Below the pieces are notes generated by a model that was not told where the DNA came from, made no database searches, and was given only the letters and a program-made list of their open reading frames with translations. A program made the position numbers and the translations under genes. From Porphyrobacter sp. AAP82 (GTDB lineage: Bacteria > Pseudomonadota > Alphaproteobacteria > Sphingomonadales > Sphingomonadaceae), in the NCBI RefSeq assembly GCF_000331285.1, contig NZ_ANFX01000029.1:35559-99558 (forward strand): 64,000 bases of DNA, in the 5' to 3' direction. Shown here in pieces: positions 16,250-25,234 of the stretch. How positions within the stretch are numbered: the first letter of the stretch is position 1; the number at the start of each line of letters is the position of its first letter.

Positions 16250-16885
16250 CTAGGCGTCGGTGCGCAGCAGCACCCTCCCGATCGCGACCTGCGCCCGCGC
16301 TTCGCTCACGCCCAGTCCGGCCAACCCCATCGCCAGCATCGCCGCCAGCCGCTCGGCCGCGCCATCGCGGCTCGGCACTGTTTCGAGGACGTGCACCATC
16401 AGCACCTGGCACAGGCCGAGCCAGTAGATCAGTCCGGTCTCGCGCGCCTCGGGCCGCACCGCGCCGGTCGCCAGGGCGGCGTCGAGATCCTCCTTGAGCC
16501 CGCGGTTGAGCGGGTGCGTCCAGCGTGTCGCCGGGCCGAGGCTGCGCATCAGCACCATCGTGCGCCGCGGTTCGGCCTGCGCGAAGCGCGCGGCGACCGC
16601 CATGCCCCCCGCAACCCGCTCGACCGGATCGGCAACCCCGGCGTTGAAGCGCGCCACCTCGGCTTCGACGTCGGCACGCACCTCGGCACTGACCGCCGCG
16701 GCGAAGGCGTGCTTGTCGGCAAAGTGATTGAAGAAACTGCCCTTGGCGACGCCGGCGTGAGCGACGAGATCGTCGATCGGGATTGCGTCGATCGGGCGCT
16801 CGACCAGCAGATCGAGCCCGGCAGCGATCAGGGCGGCGCGGGTGCGTTGCAAGCGCGCGGAAGGTGTGGCGGCGGGGGAGCTCAT
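16250..16885 (-). CDS. TetR family transcriptional repressor of the adjacent ring-cleavage operon
   Basis: The 211-residue protein has an N-terminal TetR helix-turn-helix (RTRAALIAAGLDLLVE, then DLVAHAGVAKGSFFNHFADK at about residues 40-60) and a helical C-terminal ligand domain. It is transcribed divergently from the dioxygenase operon, and the 96-base gap contains two palindromic operator-like sequences. It probably represses both its own gene and the operon until an aromatic intermediate binds; the inducer is not known. The stop lies 3 bases from the end of the gene fragment on the other strand. Confidence 0.88.
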   Translation of the reverse strand: MSSPAATPSARLQRTRAALIAAGLDLLVERPIDAIPIDDLVAHAGVAKGSFFNHFADKHAFAAAVSAEVRADVEAEVARFNAGVADPVERVAGGMAVAARFAQAEPRRTMVLMRSLGPATRWTHPLNRGLKEDLDAALATGAVRPEARETGLIYWLGLCQVLMVHVLETVPSRDGAAERLAAMLAMGLAGLGVSEARAQVAIGRVLLRTDA

Positions 16886-16898
16886 ACGAAAAGCATAC

Positions 16899-16940
16899 TT
16901 GACCAGATGGTCAAATTCAAGCTATCTGACCAAATAGTCA
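16899..16940. promoter_or_regulatory. TetR operator pair
   Basis: Two related inverted repeats lie between the divergent genes: TTGACCAGATGGTCAA at 16899-16914 (perfect, 6-base arms) and TGACCAAATAGTCA at 16927-16940 (4-base perfect arms, similar core TGACC). Their centres are about 27 bases apart. Position and symmetry strongly suggest binding by the adjacent TetR protein. Confidence 0.75.
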
Positions 16941-16981
16941 AAAACGAATCGCCGCAAGAGCGAAGAGTCACCGGAGGGATC

Positions 16982-17992
16982 ATGGCCGTCATCAAGGTCG
17001 AAGACATCGCCCATGTGCGCTTCGCGTGTCCCGATCTGTCCGCAATGCGCGGCTTCCTCGAGGACTTCGGCCTCGCCTGTTTCGAAGATGGCGGCAGGCT
17101 CTACGGCAAGGGCAGCGACGGGCGGCCCTTCGTTCATGTGAGCGAACCGGGTGAAGCGAAGTTCCTCGCGGTCGGCCTGCGCGCGGCAAGCGTCGCCGAT
17201 CTCGAAGCCCTTGCCGCGCATGAAGGCGTGGTGGTCGAACCCCTGAACGCGCCGGGCGGCGGGATGGTGGTGCGCCTCACCGATCCCGATGGCTATGTGG
17301 TCGAAGTCATCGCCGGACAGGACTGCGCTGCGCCGCTTGCCTGCCAGACGCCGCTGTTCAACTCGGCCGATGCCAAGCCGCGCCAACGCAGCGCGATCCG
17401 CCTCGCGCCCGCCCCCGCCCATGTGCGCCGGATCGGCCATGCGGTGCTCAAGGTCAGCGACTTCCGCGCCTCGGAACGCTGGTGGAAGGAGCGCTTCGGC
17501 CTCCTCACCTCCGACGAGATCGAGGCCGCGCCGAACGTGGCGCTGGGCGCCTTCATGCGCTGCGACCGGGGGGATGTGCCGGCCGATCACCACACCATCT
17601 TCCTGGCCCAGTTGCCGGGCCCGCTCGGACTGCTCCACGCCGCCTTCGAGGTCGAGAGCCTCGATGACCTGATGCTCGGCCATGAATGGCTCAAGGCGCG
17701 CGAACGGCAGGCCGCATGGGGCGTGGGGCGCCACATCATGGGCAGCCAGATCTTCGATTACTGGAAGGACCCCTTCGGCAACGAACTGGAGCACTGGACC
17801 GACGGCGACCTGTTCACCGCCGCCGATCCGCCCGCCCGGCAGACCATGCAGGCGCTGCTCGCCGTGCAATGGGGGGCACCGCACCCGATGTTCGCGGGGA
17901 AGATCGCCCCGCCCCCGGGCCTCGTCGCCTGGATCACCGCGCTGCAAATCCGCATCCGCCGCCTGCTCTCCCGCACTCCCAAGGAAGCCTGA
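16982..17992 (+). CDS. Type I extradiol dioxygenase (two-domain VOC protein)
   Basis: The 336-residue protein has two VOC domains. The second carries the metal site of type I extradiol dioxygenases: His153 in IGHAVLKVSD, His219 in LLHAAFEVES and a Glu near residue 270 in FGNELEHWTDG, so it should be active with Fe(II). These enzymes cleave catechol-type rings next to the hydroxyls. It is the first gene of a TetR-controlled operon with an FAH-family hydrolase and a flavin hydroxylase, which together form a plausible hydroxylation, ring cleavage and hydrolysis route. The actual substrate is unknown. Confidence 0.85.
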   Translation: MAVIKVEDIAHVRFACPDLSAMRGFLEDFGLACFEDGGRLYGKGSDGRPFVHVSEPGEAKFLAVGLRAASVADLEALAAHEGVVVEPLNAPGGGMVVRLTDPDGYVVEVIAGQDCAAPLACQTPLFNSADAKPRQRSAIRLAPAPAHVRRIGHAVLKVSDFRASERWWKERFGLLTSDEIEAAPNVALGAFMRCDRGDVPADHHTIFLAQLPGPLGLLHAAFEVESLDDLMLGHEWLKARERQAAWGVGRHIMGSQIFDYWKDPFGNELEHWTDGDLFTAADPPARQTMQALLAVQWGAPHPMFAGKIAPPPGLVAWITALQIRIRRLLSRTPKEA

Positions 17993-17996
17993 GCCC

Positions 17997-18836
17997 ATGA
18001 AGCTGTGCACCTTCACCCATGACGGCAAGACCCGCACCGGCATCGTCGCCGGCGAGTATGTGGTCGAGACCGGCGTGCCCGGCACGATGATCGACCTGAT
18101 CCGCGACTGGGAGGCATTGAAGCCCGGCCTCGAAGCCAAGGCGGCGACGGGGACAGGCATCCCGCTGGCGCAGGTGAAGCTGGAAGCCCCCGTCCCGCGC
18201 CCGGGCAAGATCTTCGCGATCGGCCTCAACTATGCCGACCATATCGCCGAAAGCGGCCTCGGCACGCCGGAACGACAAGTGTGGTTCACCAAGGCGCAGA
18301 CGTCGGTGAACGCGCCCTATGATCCGATCCTGATCGCGCGCGGCACCATGACCCCCGATTACGAGGCGGAGCTGGTTGCCGTGATCGGCAGGGGCGGCAA
18401 GCACATCGCCGCAGCCGACGCGCCTGCGGCGATCTTCGGCTACACCGTGGGCAATGACGTCACCGAACGCATGTGGCAGCACGCCGTGCCGCAGTGGTCG
18501 CTCGGCAAGAGCTTCGACACCCACGCCCCCATGGGCCCGTGGATCGTCACCGCCGACGAGCTGGGCGATCCGCACGATCTCGGCATCCGCTGCTACGTCA
18601 ACGGCGATGAGCGGCAGAACTCGAACACGCGGCACCTCGTCTACAATGTGTGGGACCAGGTCGAACACCTCTCGGTCGGCATGACGCTGGAGCCGGGCGA
18701 CTGCCTGTTCACCGGCACGCCCGGCGGGATCGGGGCGGCGATGGACCCGCGCCAGTTCCTGAAGGCCGGCGATGTGGTGCGGACCGAAATCGATTCCATC
18801 GGTCACATCCAAGGCACGATGATCGCCGAGGGCTGA
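17997..18836 (+). CDS. Fumarylacetoacetate hydrolase (FAH) family protein
   Basis: The 279-residue protein has the FAH fold: KIFAIGLNYADHIAESG at about residues 70-86, the metal ligands in DYEAELVAVIG (about 119-129) and the catalytic region GYTVGNDVTERMWQ, then FTGTPGGIG. Such enzymes cleave C-C bonds of dioxo acids or act as hydratases and decarboxylases after ring cleavage. It begins 4 bases after the dioxygenase gene and ends 5 bases before the hydroxylase gene, so all three are cotranscribed. Confidence 0.9.
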   Translation: MKLCTFTHDGKTRTGIVAGEYVVETGVPGTMIDLIRDWEALKPGLEAKAATGTGIPLAQVKLEAPVPRPGKIFAIGLNYADHIAESGLGTPERQVWFTKAQTSVNAPYDPILIARGTMTPDYEAELVAVIGRGGKHIAAADAPAAIFGYTVGNDVTERMWQHAVPQWSLGKSFDTHAPMGPWIVTADELGDPHDLGIRCYVNGDERQNSNTRHLVYNVWDQVEHLSVGMTLEPGDCLFTGTPGGIGAAMDPRQFLKAGDVVRTEIDSIGHIQGTMIAEG

Positions 18837-18841
18837 GGCAG

Positions 18842-20299
18842 ATGCGCGCGGGGGGCGCCTTCGACTGCGACGTCCTTGTCATCGGCGGCGGACCGACCGG
18901 GGTGACGCTTGCCGCCCTGCTCGCGCGGCGCGGGGTCGGCGTGATCGTCGCCGAGAAGGAAGCGGCGGTCTTCCCCCTCCCGCGCGCGGCGCATATCGAC
19001 CACGAAGGGATGCGCATCCTCCAGGAAGCGGGCGCGGCCGGGGCGGTGATGGCGACCAGCCGCAGCGCCGATGCCTACGAGTTCCGAAATGCGCGCGGCA
19101 AGGTGCTGATGGCGTTCGGCGGCGCGAGCGGGATCGGCCCGGGCGGCTGGCCCGTCGCCAACATGATCCACCAGCCCTCGGTCGAGGCGGCGCTGCGCAC
19201 GGCGCTCGCCGGCCGCGCGCCGGGCGCGTTGCGCAGCGAGTGGGAGATGCTGTCCTTCGATGAGGACGCGGACGGGGTCACGGCGCGCTTTGCCACGCCC
19301 GGGGGCGAGCAGACCCTGCGCGCGCGCTACCTCGTCGGTGCCGATGGCGCGCGCAGCCCGGTCAGGAAGGCCTGCGGCATCACCTTCGAGGACCTGGGCT
19401 TCGAGGAGCCCTGGCTGGTGGTCGACGTGCTGGTCGATGACCCCTCGCGCCTCCCCACCGCCAACCTCCAGATCTGCGACCCCGCCCGCCCCACCACCTG
19501 CGTGTTGATGGGCGAGGGGCGGCATCGCTGGGAGTTCATGATCCTCCCCGGCGAGAGCCCCGAAGCGGTCGCCGCGCCCGCCCATGTCGATCGCCTGCTC
19601 GCCCCCTGGAACGTCGCGGGCGCGGTGCGGATCGAGCGCACCGCCGTCTACACTTTTCGCGCACGCATCGCCGAGGAATGGCGCAAGGGCCGCGTCCTGC
19701 TTGCCGGCGACGCCGCGCACCAGACCCCGCCCTTTGCGGGGCAGGGAATGTGCTCGGGGCTGCGCGACGCGGCGAACCTCGCATGGAAGCTGGCGGCCGT
19801 GTGCAGGGGCGAGGCGGAGGGCGCGCTGCTCGGCACGTACCAGCCCGAACGCGCGCGCCACCTGCGCGCGACGATCGACATGGCGGTGATGATGGGCCGG
19901 ATGGTGTGCACCACCAGCCGCCTCGGCGCTTGGATGCGCGATGCGAAACTCGGCCTCGCGCGGGCGCTCGGAAAACTCCCCGATGGCCCGCCGGCCTACC
20001 CGCCGCTGGGTGACGGCGCGATCCTCAGGGACTCGCCGGGGGCGGGCAGCTACTTCCCGCAGTTCACCGGCACCGGCGGCGAGCGGCTCGACGAGGCGCT
20101 GAGCGACGGGTTCTGGCTGATCTACCGCAGCGATTGTGCCGCGGCGCAGCTCGCCCCGTTCGCCGCGCCCATTGCCGCGTGGCTGGGCGCACACGAGGCA
20201 CAGGCCGTGCTGGTGCGCCCGGATCGCTACGTCTTCGGGACCGGCACCGCCGCCGAACTCGACAAGGCGTGGCAGCGGATGATGCTCAGCGGCGCTTGA
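18842..20299 (+). CDS. FAD-dependent aromatic hydroxylase (MhpA-like)
   Basis: The 485-residue protein is a class A flavoprotein monooxygenase: Rossmann GGGPTGVTLA at about residues 16-25, the YLVGADGARSPVR motif at about 163-175, and the second FAD motif GRVLLAGDAAHQTPPFAGQGMCSG at about 285-308 (shown in part). The C-terminal thioredoxin-like domain ends in a pattern like 3-(3-hydroxyphenyl)propionate hydroxylase, with VLVRPDRYVFG. It hydroxylates a phenolic substrate using NAD(P)H and O2. It is the last gene of the TetR-controlled operon and overlaps the convergent smr gene by 14 bases. Confidence 0.88.
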   Translation: MRAGGAFDCDVLVIGGGPTGVTLAALLARRGVGVIVAEKEAAVFPLPRAAHIDHEGMRILQEAGAAGAVMATSRSADAYEFRNARGKVLMAFGGASGIGPGGWPVANMIHQPSVEAALRTALAGRAPGALRSEWEMLSFDEDADGVTARFATPGGEQTLRARYLVGADGARSPVRKACGITFEDLGFEEPWLVVDVLVDDPSRLPTANLQICDPARPTTCVLMGEGRHRWEFMILPGESPEAVAAPAHVDRLLAPWNVAGAVRIERTAVYTFRARIAEEWRKGRVLLAGDAAHQTPPFAGQGMCSGLRDAANLAWKLAAVCRGEAEGALLGTYQPERARHLRATIDMAVMMGRMVCTTSRLGAWMRDAKLGLARALGKLPDGPPAYPPLGDGAILRDSPGAGSYFPQFTGTGGERLDEALSDGFWLIYRSDCAAAQLAPFAAPIAAWLGAHEAQAVLVRPDRYVFGTGTAAELDKAWQRMMLSGA

Positions 20300-20891
20300 G
20301 GAAGAGGTAGAGCGCGCCCTCCCCGCCATGGCGGATATGGGCGCGGCGCACTGCGGTGATCGCATCGGCATGGCGGCTCGCAGCGAGCCAGTCGAGCAGC
20401 TTGGCGCGGATCGCGCCGCGCCTGGCCATGCGGTCGGCCGGATCGACCGGGCGTTCTCTCCCCGCCACCACCAGCACCACGCGTGCGCCCATGCCGCGCG
20501 CCTGATCGAGCGCGCTCATGATCCGGTCATAGGCGGTATCGAGCGTGTGACCGTGCAGATCGAGCGTCAGGTCAGGTTCCACCCGCCCGCCCTTGACCCG
20601 CCGGTCCCAATGCGAATCGAGGCCGACCTCCCCCACCGGGGGAGGGGAACCGCCGGGCAAAGCCCGGGGGTGGAGGGGCACGCGCGGGGCTGCGGCGGGC
20701 TTTGGAGGTTTGGCGATCTTGGCAGGAGCCTTGGGAACAGCTGCGGGTGCCCCTCCACCAACCCTCGGTTGATCCCCCTGCCCGTTCCGGGGAGGAACCG
20801 GCCGCTGCTTGCCCGGCAACGGCTTCACGCTCGCGGCAAGGTGCGCCCAGGCTGCCTGTTCGCCCAGCGAAAGCCCCCGCGGCGTTCTCAT
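20286..20891 (-). CDS. Smr/MutS2 C-terminal domain protein
   Basis: The 201-residue protein ends in a Smr domain: DLTLDLHGHTLDTAYDRI at about residues 117-134, then VLVVAGRER and a terminal HGGEGALYLFLKRR that keeps the HGGxGALYVxLRR pattern. Smr domains are nicking endonucleases or nucleic-acid binders. The N-terminal region to about residue 105 is a Pro/Gly/Lys-rich linker, part of which is encoded by palindromic repeat sequence. It starts 13 bases after mltA and probably belongs to its operon. Confidence 0.87.
   Translation of the reverse strand: MRTPRGLSLGEQAAWAHLAASVKPLPGKQRPVPPRNGQGDQPRVGGGAPAAVPKAPAKIAKPPKPAAAPRVPLHPRALPGGSPPPVGEVGLDSHWDRRVKGGRVEPDLTLDLHGHTLDTAYDRIMSALDQARGMGARVVLVVAGRERPVDPADRMARRGAIRAKLLDWLAASRHADAITAVRRAHIRHGGEGALYLFLKRR
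20627..20679. repeat. Palindromic repeat inside the smr reading frame
   Basis: Two adjacent hairpins: CCTCCCCC-ACC-GGGGGAGG (20627-20645) and CCGGGC-AAA-GCCCGG (20653-20667), followed by GGTGGAGGGG. This looks like the REP-type elements common between genes in sphingomonads. Here it codes for roughly residues 71-88 of the Smr protein (around VPLHPRALPGGSPPPVGE). Confidence 0.65.
20747..20797. repeat. Second REP-like sequence inside smr
   Basis: The stretch with CCCCTCCACC near its start and GTTCCGGGGAGGAA at its end resembles the repeat at 20627-20679 in composition and in its CCCCTCC/GGGGAGG arms. It encodes about residues 32-48 of the Smr linker. The assignment to the same repeat family is by eye. 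Confidence 0.45.
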
Positions 20892-20904
20892 CGCCCCAGC
20901 GTCT

Positions 20905-22080
20905 TCATCGGGCCGTGAGCCGCGCGGCAGCGTCCTTGGGGAGCAGCACATAGGCGCGCCCGCGCCCGCTCATCCCGCCCGCTATGCTGCGCGCATCCTC
21001 GCCAGCGCCCCAGAAGGTGTCGAAGCGGTTCGCGCCCTTGATCGCCCCGCCGGTATCCTGCGCGATCCACATGCCCGAAGCCTCGCGCCGGTCGAGATCA
21101 AGCCACACCGGCGCGCCCAATGGCACGAAGGCAGGGTCGGCCGCGACCGAAGACTCGCGCCGCACCGGAACGCCCAGCGCGCCCAGCGGCCCGTCCCCCT
21201 TCAATTCGGTGAAGAACACCCAGCTCTTGTTCTCGCGCATCAGCGCGCGGCCCTGTGCCGGGTTCTCGCGGATATAGGCCATGATCCCCTGCATCGAGCC
21301 CGCATATTGCCCCGGCCCGCTACCGAGCAGCCCGCGCTCGCGCATCACGCCCCCGATCCCGGTATATTCGCGCCCGTTCTGCCCGGCATAGCCGATGCGG
21401 ATCACCTCGCCTTCGGGGGTGATCAGGCGGCCGGAACCCTGGATCTGGAGGAAGAAGAATTCGATGCTGTCGGCGGCCCAGGCGATCACCTGCGCTTTGC
21501 CGTCCAGTACCCCGTCCTCGATCTCGGCACGGTCGTGATAGAGCACGAAGCGGCCCTGTGCGTCATAGCGCCCGAGCGGCGGACGGCCGGTGCGCTCGGA
21601 AGGATTCACATCATCGGGCCAGCCGCGCACGAGGTCTGCCGGCATGGCATAGACCGGCACCTCGAAGCCCGCTCTGCGTGTGCGGCTGCCGGCGATCTCG
21701 GGCTCGAAATAGCCGGTGGCGAAGGCCTGCCCGTCGCCCACCTGCACGGGGGTGAATTCCTCCGCAAAAAACGCGCGCGCGCGCGAAGGCGCAGCCGAGC
21801 GGGCCCGCTCGCAAGGGCCCTGCCAGTCCTCGCGGCGGGTGAGCCCGCTCGCATCCTCGCGCGCCAGCAGCCTAGGGCAGGATTCGACGAAGCCCGCCAG
21901 CGCCCCGCGCGCATCGGCATCCGCAAGGTTGAGGGCGGCAAGCGCCGGACCCGGCGCCACGCCCGCCAGCACCGCATTGGCCGCGACCGGCGCGACGGGG
22001 CTCGTCACCGCAGGCGGCGGCACCGTCCGCCCGCAGGCCCCCAGCACCATGACGAGGGCCAGAGCAAGCAGCGCGCGCAT
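20905..22080 (-). CDS. mltA: Membrane-bound lytic murein transglycosylase A
   Basis: The 391-residue lipoprotein (lipobox VLGAC, Cys at residue 16) has the MltA domain (GYFEPEIAGSRT, QIQGSGRLITPEG) followed by the 3D domain. The catalytic Asp lies in the C-terminal motif DTGGAIKGANRFDTFWG. MltA cleaves glycan strands of peptidoglycan to 1,6-anhydromuropeptides at the outer membrane. It sits between a Tim44-like gene and smr, all leftward, with short gaps of 42 and 13 bases, consistent with one transcript. Confidence 0.93.
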   Translation of the reverse strand: MRALLALALVMVLGACGRTVPPPAVTSPVAPVAANAVLAGVAPGPALAALNLADADARGALAGFVESCPRLLAREDASGLTRREDWQGPCERARSAAPSRARAFFAEEFTPVQVGDGQAFATGYFEPEIAGSRTRRAGFEVPVYAMPADLVRGWPDDVNPSERTGRPPLGRYDAQGRFVLYHDRAEIEDGVLDGKAQVIAWAADSIEFFFLQIQGSGRLITPEGEVIRIGYAGQNGREYTGIGGVMRERGLLGSGPGQYAGSMQGIMAYIRENPAQGRALMRENKSWVFFTELKGDGPLGALGVPVRRESSVAADPAFVPLGAPVWLDLDRREASGMWIAQDTGGAIKGANRFDTFWGAGEDARSIAGGMSGRGRAYVLLPKDAAARLTAR

Positions 22081-22122
22081 CGGTCAACTCCTGTCCGGGA
22101 CGGGCCCCGCAGGGCCGTGCGA

Positions 22123-22779
22123 TCAGCCTTCGTCGGTTTCGTCGAGCAGCCAGGCCGGATCGCGCGCGGTGACATTGCGCGAGAACGTCCACACGTCGCG
22201 GCTCTCGATCGCATCGTCGAGCGAGCCGGCGATGACATTGCCATCCCTGTCGCGGGTGACAGCGGCGATATCGGCGACAAACAGCAGCGCGATGCGCGCG
22301 GTCCTGCCATCGAGCGATGCCGAATGGATGCGCACTTCCTCGATGCGGATCAGGGTGTTGTCCATCGTCTCGCCCGCCGCCTCGCGCGCGTCGATCGCGG
22401 TGGAGAAACCGGCATAGACATCATCGTCGCACAGTTCGCGCAGGGTCTCGCGGTCGCCCGTCCAGAATGCTTCCAGGATCATCCGGTAGGCACCGCGCGC
22501 ACCATCGAGGAACTGGGCGACATTGAACTTGCTGTCAGCCGCGGCGATTTCGCGCAGCGCACGCTCGACCGCGGGCATCACGCCTTCAAGCTCGGCCGGG
22601 CGCACAGGCTGCGCGGGAGCGGGCGCCGCAGCGGGGCGGATGGCGGGCGGCTCGTCCGATTCGAAGCGCTGTACCGCCGGCTCCTCTTCCTGCTCGGCGC
22701 GCCGGCCGAGCACCGAATACAGGCGCAGGCCGAGAAACGCGGCCACCATGGCGAGGAGAACGATTTCGAGCACTATCAC
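22123..22779 (-). CDS. Tim44/TimA-domain membrane protein
   Basis: The protein (about 218 residues from the GTG at 22779) begins with one transmembrane helix (LEIVLLAMVAAFLGLRLYSVLG), then a Pro/Ala-rich linker, then a Tim44-like domain (FLDGARGAYRMILEAFW, LRELCDDDVYAGFSTAI). In alphaproteobacteria such proteins (TimA) are inner-membrane factors; mitochondrial Tim44 acts in protein import. An ATG at 22839 would add 20 basic residues before the helix; the GTG fits better but lacks a strong ribosome site, so the start is uncertain. It is divergent from secB. Confidence 0.82.
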   Translation of the reverse strand: MIVLEIVLLAMVAAFLGLRLYSVLGRRAEQEEEPAVQRFESDEPPAIRPAAAPAPAQPVRPAELEGVMPAVERALREIAAADSKFNVAQFLDGARGAYRMILEAFWTGDRETLRELCDDDVYAGFSTAIDAREAAGETMDNTLIRIEEVRIHSASLDGRTARIALLFVADIAAVTRDRDGNVIAGSLDDAIESRDVWTFSRNVTARDPAWLLDETDEG

Positions 22780-23031
22780 AATCCGATCATCGCATCCGGC
22801 GCGCGCGCGGGAGGGCCGCGCCACCGTGAGGAACATCATCCTGCCTTAAATAGGGTCTCATTACAATTCGCCAACGCCCGATAGGTTGCCATGCGGGGCG
22901 AATGAAAAGGGGTGCGCGCTGCGGTTGCGGCGGCCTTCGCCCCCTGCTAGGCGCGCGGGCACGCCGCCGGAGCCACACTTTGGTGCATCCGGCGCACCAC
23001 CGATTACTCATTTTGAAAGACTGGCAATACC

Positions 23032-23568
23032 ATGGCCGAAGAAGAAGGCGTTCTCACCAACCTCGATGCCGCCGCGCCGCAGCCCAATGGTGAAGACACG
23101 AGCCCCGCGGTGGGGATCATCACCCAGTACGTGAAGGACTTGTCGGTCGAGAACCCGGCCGCGCCCGATGTCTTCCAGTGGCCGGAGCCGCCGCAGATCG
23201 ACGTGCAGTTCAATATCGGCGCCGAGAAGATCAGCCCCGATGTTCACGAGGTGATGCTGAAACTGACCCTCACCGCCGCCTCGCAGCGCGGGACCATGTA
23301 TATCGTCGACCTCGCCTATTGCGGCCTTGTCGGCATGCGCAACGTTCCCGAAGAGCAGGGCCACGCCTTCCTCTATGCCGAAGCGCCGCGTCTGCTGTTC
23401 CCCTTCGCCCGCCGCGTCGTGGCCGATGCCGTGCGCGATGCCGGCTTCCCGCCGCTGATGGTCGATCCGGTTGATTTCGGCGGCATCTACGCACAGCAGC
23501 TCGCCGCGCGCCGCGCCGAGGAAGCTGCTGGCGGCGAGCCGATCGCGCCGGTCACCGGCAACGCGTGA
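23032..23568 (+). CDS. secB: Protein-export chaperone SecB
   Basis: The 178-residue protein matches SecB: YVKDLSVENPAAPDVF at about residues 33-48, IDVQFNIGAEKI, and the C-terminal LLFPFARRVVADAVRDAGFPPL followed by VDPVDFGGIYAQQ. SecB is a tetrameric cytoplasmic chaperone that holds preproteins unfolded for SecA. The acidic N-terminal and Ala/Glu-rich C-terminal tails are typical for the group. murJ follows 45 bases downstream on the same strand. Confidence 0.95.
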   Translation: MAEEEGVLTNLDAAAPQPNGEDTSPAVGIITQYVKDLSVENPAAPDVFQWPEPPQIDVQFNIGAEKISPDVHEVMLKLTLTAASQRGTMYIVDLAYCGLVGMRNVPEEQGHAFLYAEAPRLLFPFARRVVADAVRDAGFPPLMVDPVDFGGIYAQQLAARRAEEAAGGEPIAPVTGNA

Positions 23569-23613
23569 CGCCGGCTCGCGGCCGGGGACACCCGCGATGA
23601 GGCTGATCAGGCC

Positions 23614-25233
23614 ATGAGTCTTATAAGGAGCGTCGGCACGATCGGCGGTCTGACGGCAGTGAGCCGGGTGTTCGGCTTTGCCCGCGACATCCTGCTCGCC
23701 CGCGCATTGGGTGCAGGGCTCGCGGCGGACGCTTTCCAGCTCGCCTTCACGCTTCCCAACACCTTCCGCCGCCTGTTTGCCGAAGGCGCGTTCAGCGTCG
23801 CTTTCGTGCCGCTCTACAGCCGCGCGCTGCACGGGCGGGACGGCGAGCCGGGGAGCGAGGAGGCCGCGACCGCCTTTGCCAATGATGTGCTGAGCGTGTT
23901 CGTCTGGGTGCTGCTCGCCTTCAGCGGGCTGTGCATGACCCTGATGCCCGGCATCGTCTGGCTGCTGGCGCGCGAATACATGACCGTGCCCGGCAAGTTC
24001 GAGCTTTCGGTGTTCCTCAGCCGCGTGACCTTTCCCTATCTGGGGCTGATCAGTCTGGTGGCGATGCTCTCGGGGCTCTTGAACGCGCGTTCGCGCTTCG
24101 GCCCGGGGGCGGCGGCGCCGGTGCTGCTCAATATCTGCCTGATCTCGGGCATCATCCTCGGCGACCACCTGCGCGGGCAGAGCGGCGATGATGTGGTGGT
24201 GGTCGAGGTGCTTGCCGCCGCTGTGTCGATCTCGGGCGTGGCGCAGCTCGCCTATCTCGCCTGGGCAACGCGGCGCGCGGGCGTGAAGCTGACGGTGAAG
24301 CTGCCGAAGTTCACGCCGGAAGTGAAGCGGCTCGGGATGCTGATCCTGCCGGCGACCTTCGGTGCGGGCATCTACCAGATCAGCCAGCTGGTCGACACGT
24401 TCTTCGCGACCTCGCTGCCGCAGGGCTCGCTGACGCTGCTCAAGCTCGCAGACCGGCTGAACCAGATGCCGCTGGGGATCGTCGGCATTGCGCTGGGCAC
24501 GGCGATCCTGCCGATGCTGAGCCGCCACATCCACACCGGTGACAATGCCGAGGCGCAGCGCCTTCAGGGCAACGCCTTCGAGATCGCGACCCTGCTGACC
24601 CTGCCCGCCGCCGCCGCGCTGGCGGTGTGCGCGCCCGCCTTCTGCACGGCGTTCTTCGTCGGCGGCAAGTTCACCCCCGCCGATGGCGCGATCATGGCCG
24701 ACATTGTCGTCGCGCTGGTCGCGGGGCTGCCAGCCTATGTGATCGTCAAGGTGCTGAACCCCGGCTTCTTCGCGCGCGAGGACACCCGCACCCCGGTGTG
24801 GACCGCGCTCGCCTCGCTGATCTTCAACCTGGGCGTGAACCTCTATGTGGTCGAGCGCTTCGGCATTGTCGGCCTGGCGGCAGCCACCGCCGCCTCGGCG
24901 AGCCTCAACTGCCTGCTGCTCTATGCGATCCTCCACAAGCGCGGCTGGTTCCACTTCACCCCCAGGCTGGCCAGTCGCGTCGCCCGCCAGCTGGTTGCCA
25001 CGGCAGCGATGACGGCAGCGTTGTGGTATCTCGTCCCGCTGATGCAGGATCGCTATGCAGGGGGCCTGATCGACAAGGTCTGGTCGCTCGCCGCGCTGGT
25101 CGCAGGCGGCGGCGCGGTGTTCTTCGGCGTCGCCTTTGCCGTGGGCGCGCTCGACAAGGACCTCCTTGGCCAGCTACGGCGGCGGCGTCCGGCCCGCACC
25201 AAGGCCGATGACGAGATTCTGGAGGTTGAATAG
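23614..25233 (+). CDS. murJ: Lipid II flippase MurJ
   Basis: The 539-residue polytopic protein is MurJ (MviN), which flips lipid II across the inner membrane for peptidoglycan synthesis. The N-terminal SVGTIGGLTAVSRVFGFARD and LPNTFRRLFAEGAFS signatures are present, and the sequence holds about 14 hydrophobic segments. A charged tail (RRRRPARTKADDE) closes the protein. trpS begins one base after its stop, so the two are cotranscribed, probably together with secB. Confidence 0.95.
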   Translation: MSLIRSVGTIGGLTAVSRVFGFARDILLARALGAGLAADAFQLAFTLPNTFRRLFAEGAFSVAFVPLYSRALHGRDGEPGSEEAATAFANDVLSVFVWVLLAFSGLCMTLMPGIVWLLAREYMTVPGKFELSVFLSRVTFPYLGLISLVAMLSGLLNARSRFGPGAAAPVLLNICLISGIILGDHLRGQSGDDVVVVEVLAAAVSISGVAQLAYLAWATRRAGVKLTVKLPKFTPEVKRLGMLILPATFGAGIYQISQLVDTFFATSLPQGSLTLLKLADRLNQMPLGIVGIALGTAILPMLSRHIHTGDNAEAQRLQGNAFEIATLLTLPAAAALAVCAPAFCTAFFVGGKFTPADGAIMADIVVALVAGLPAYVIVKVLNPGFFAREDTRTPVWTALASLIFNLGVNLYVVERFGIVGLAAATAASASLNCLLLYAILHKRGWFHFTPRLASRVARQLVATAAMTAALWYLVPLMQDRYAGGLIDKVWSLAALVAGGGAVFFGVAFAVGALDKDLLGQLRRRRPARTKADDEILEVE

Positions 25234-25234
25234 C

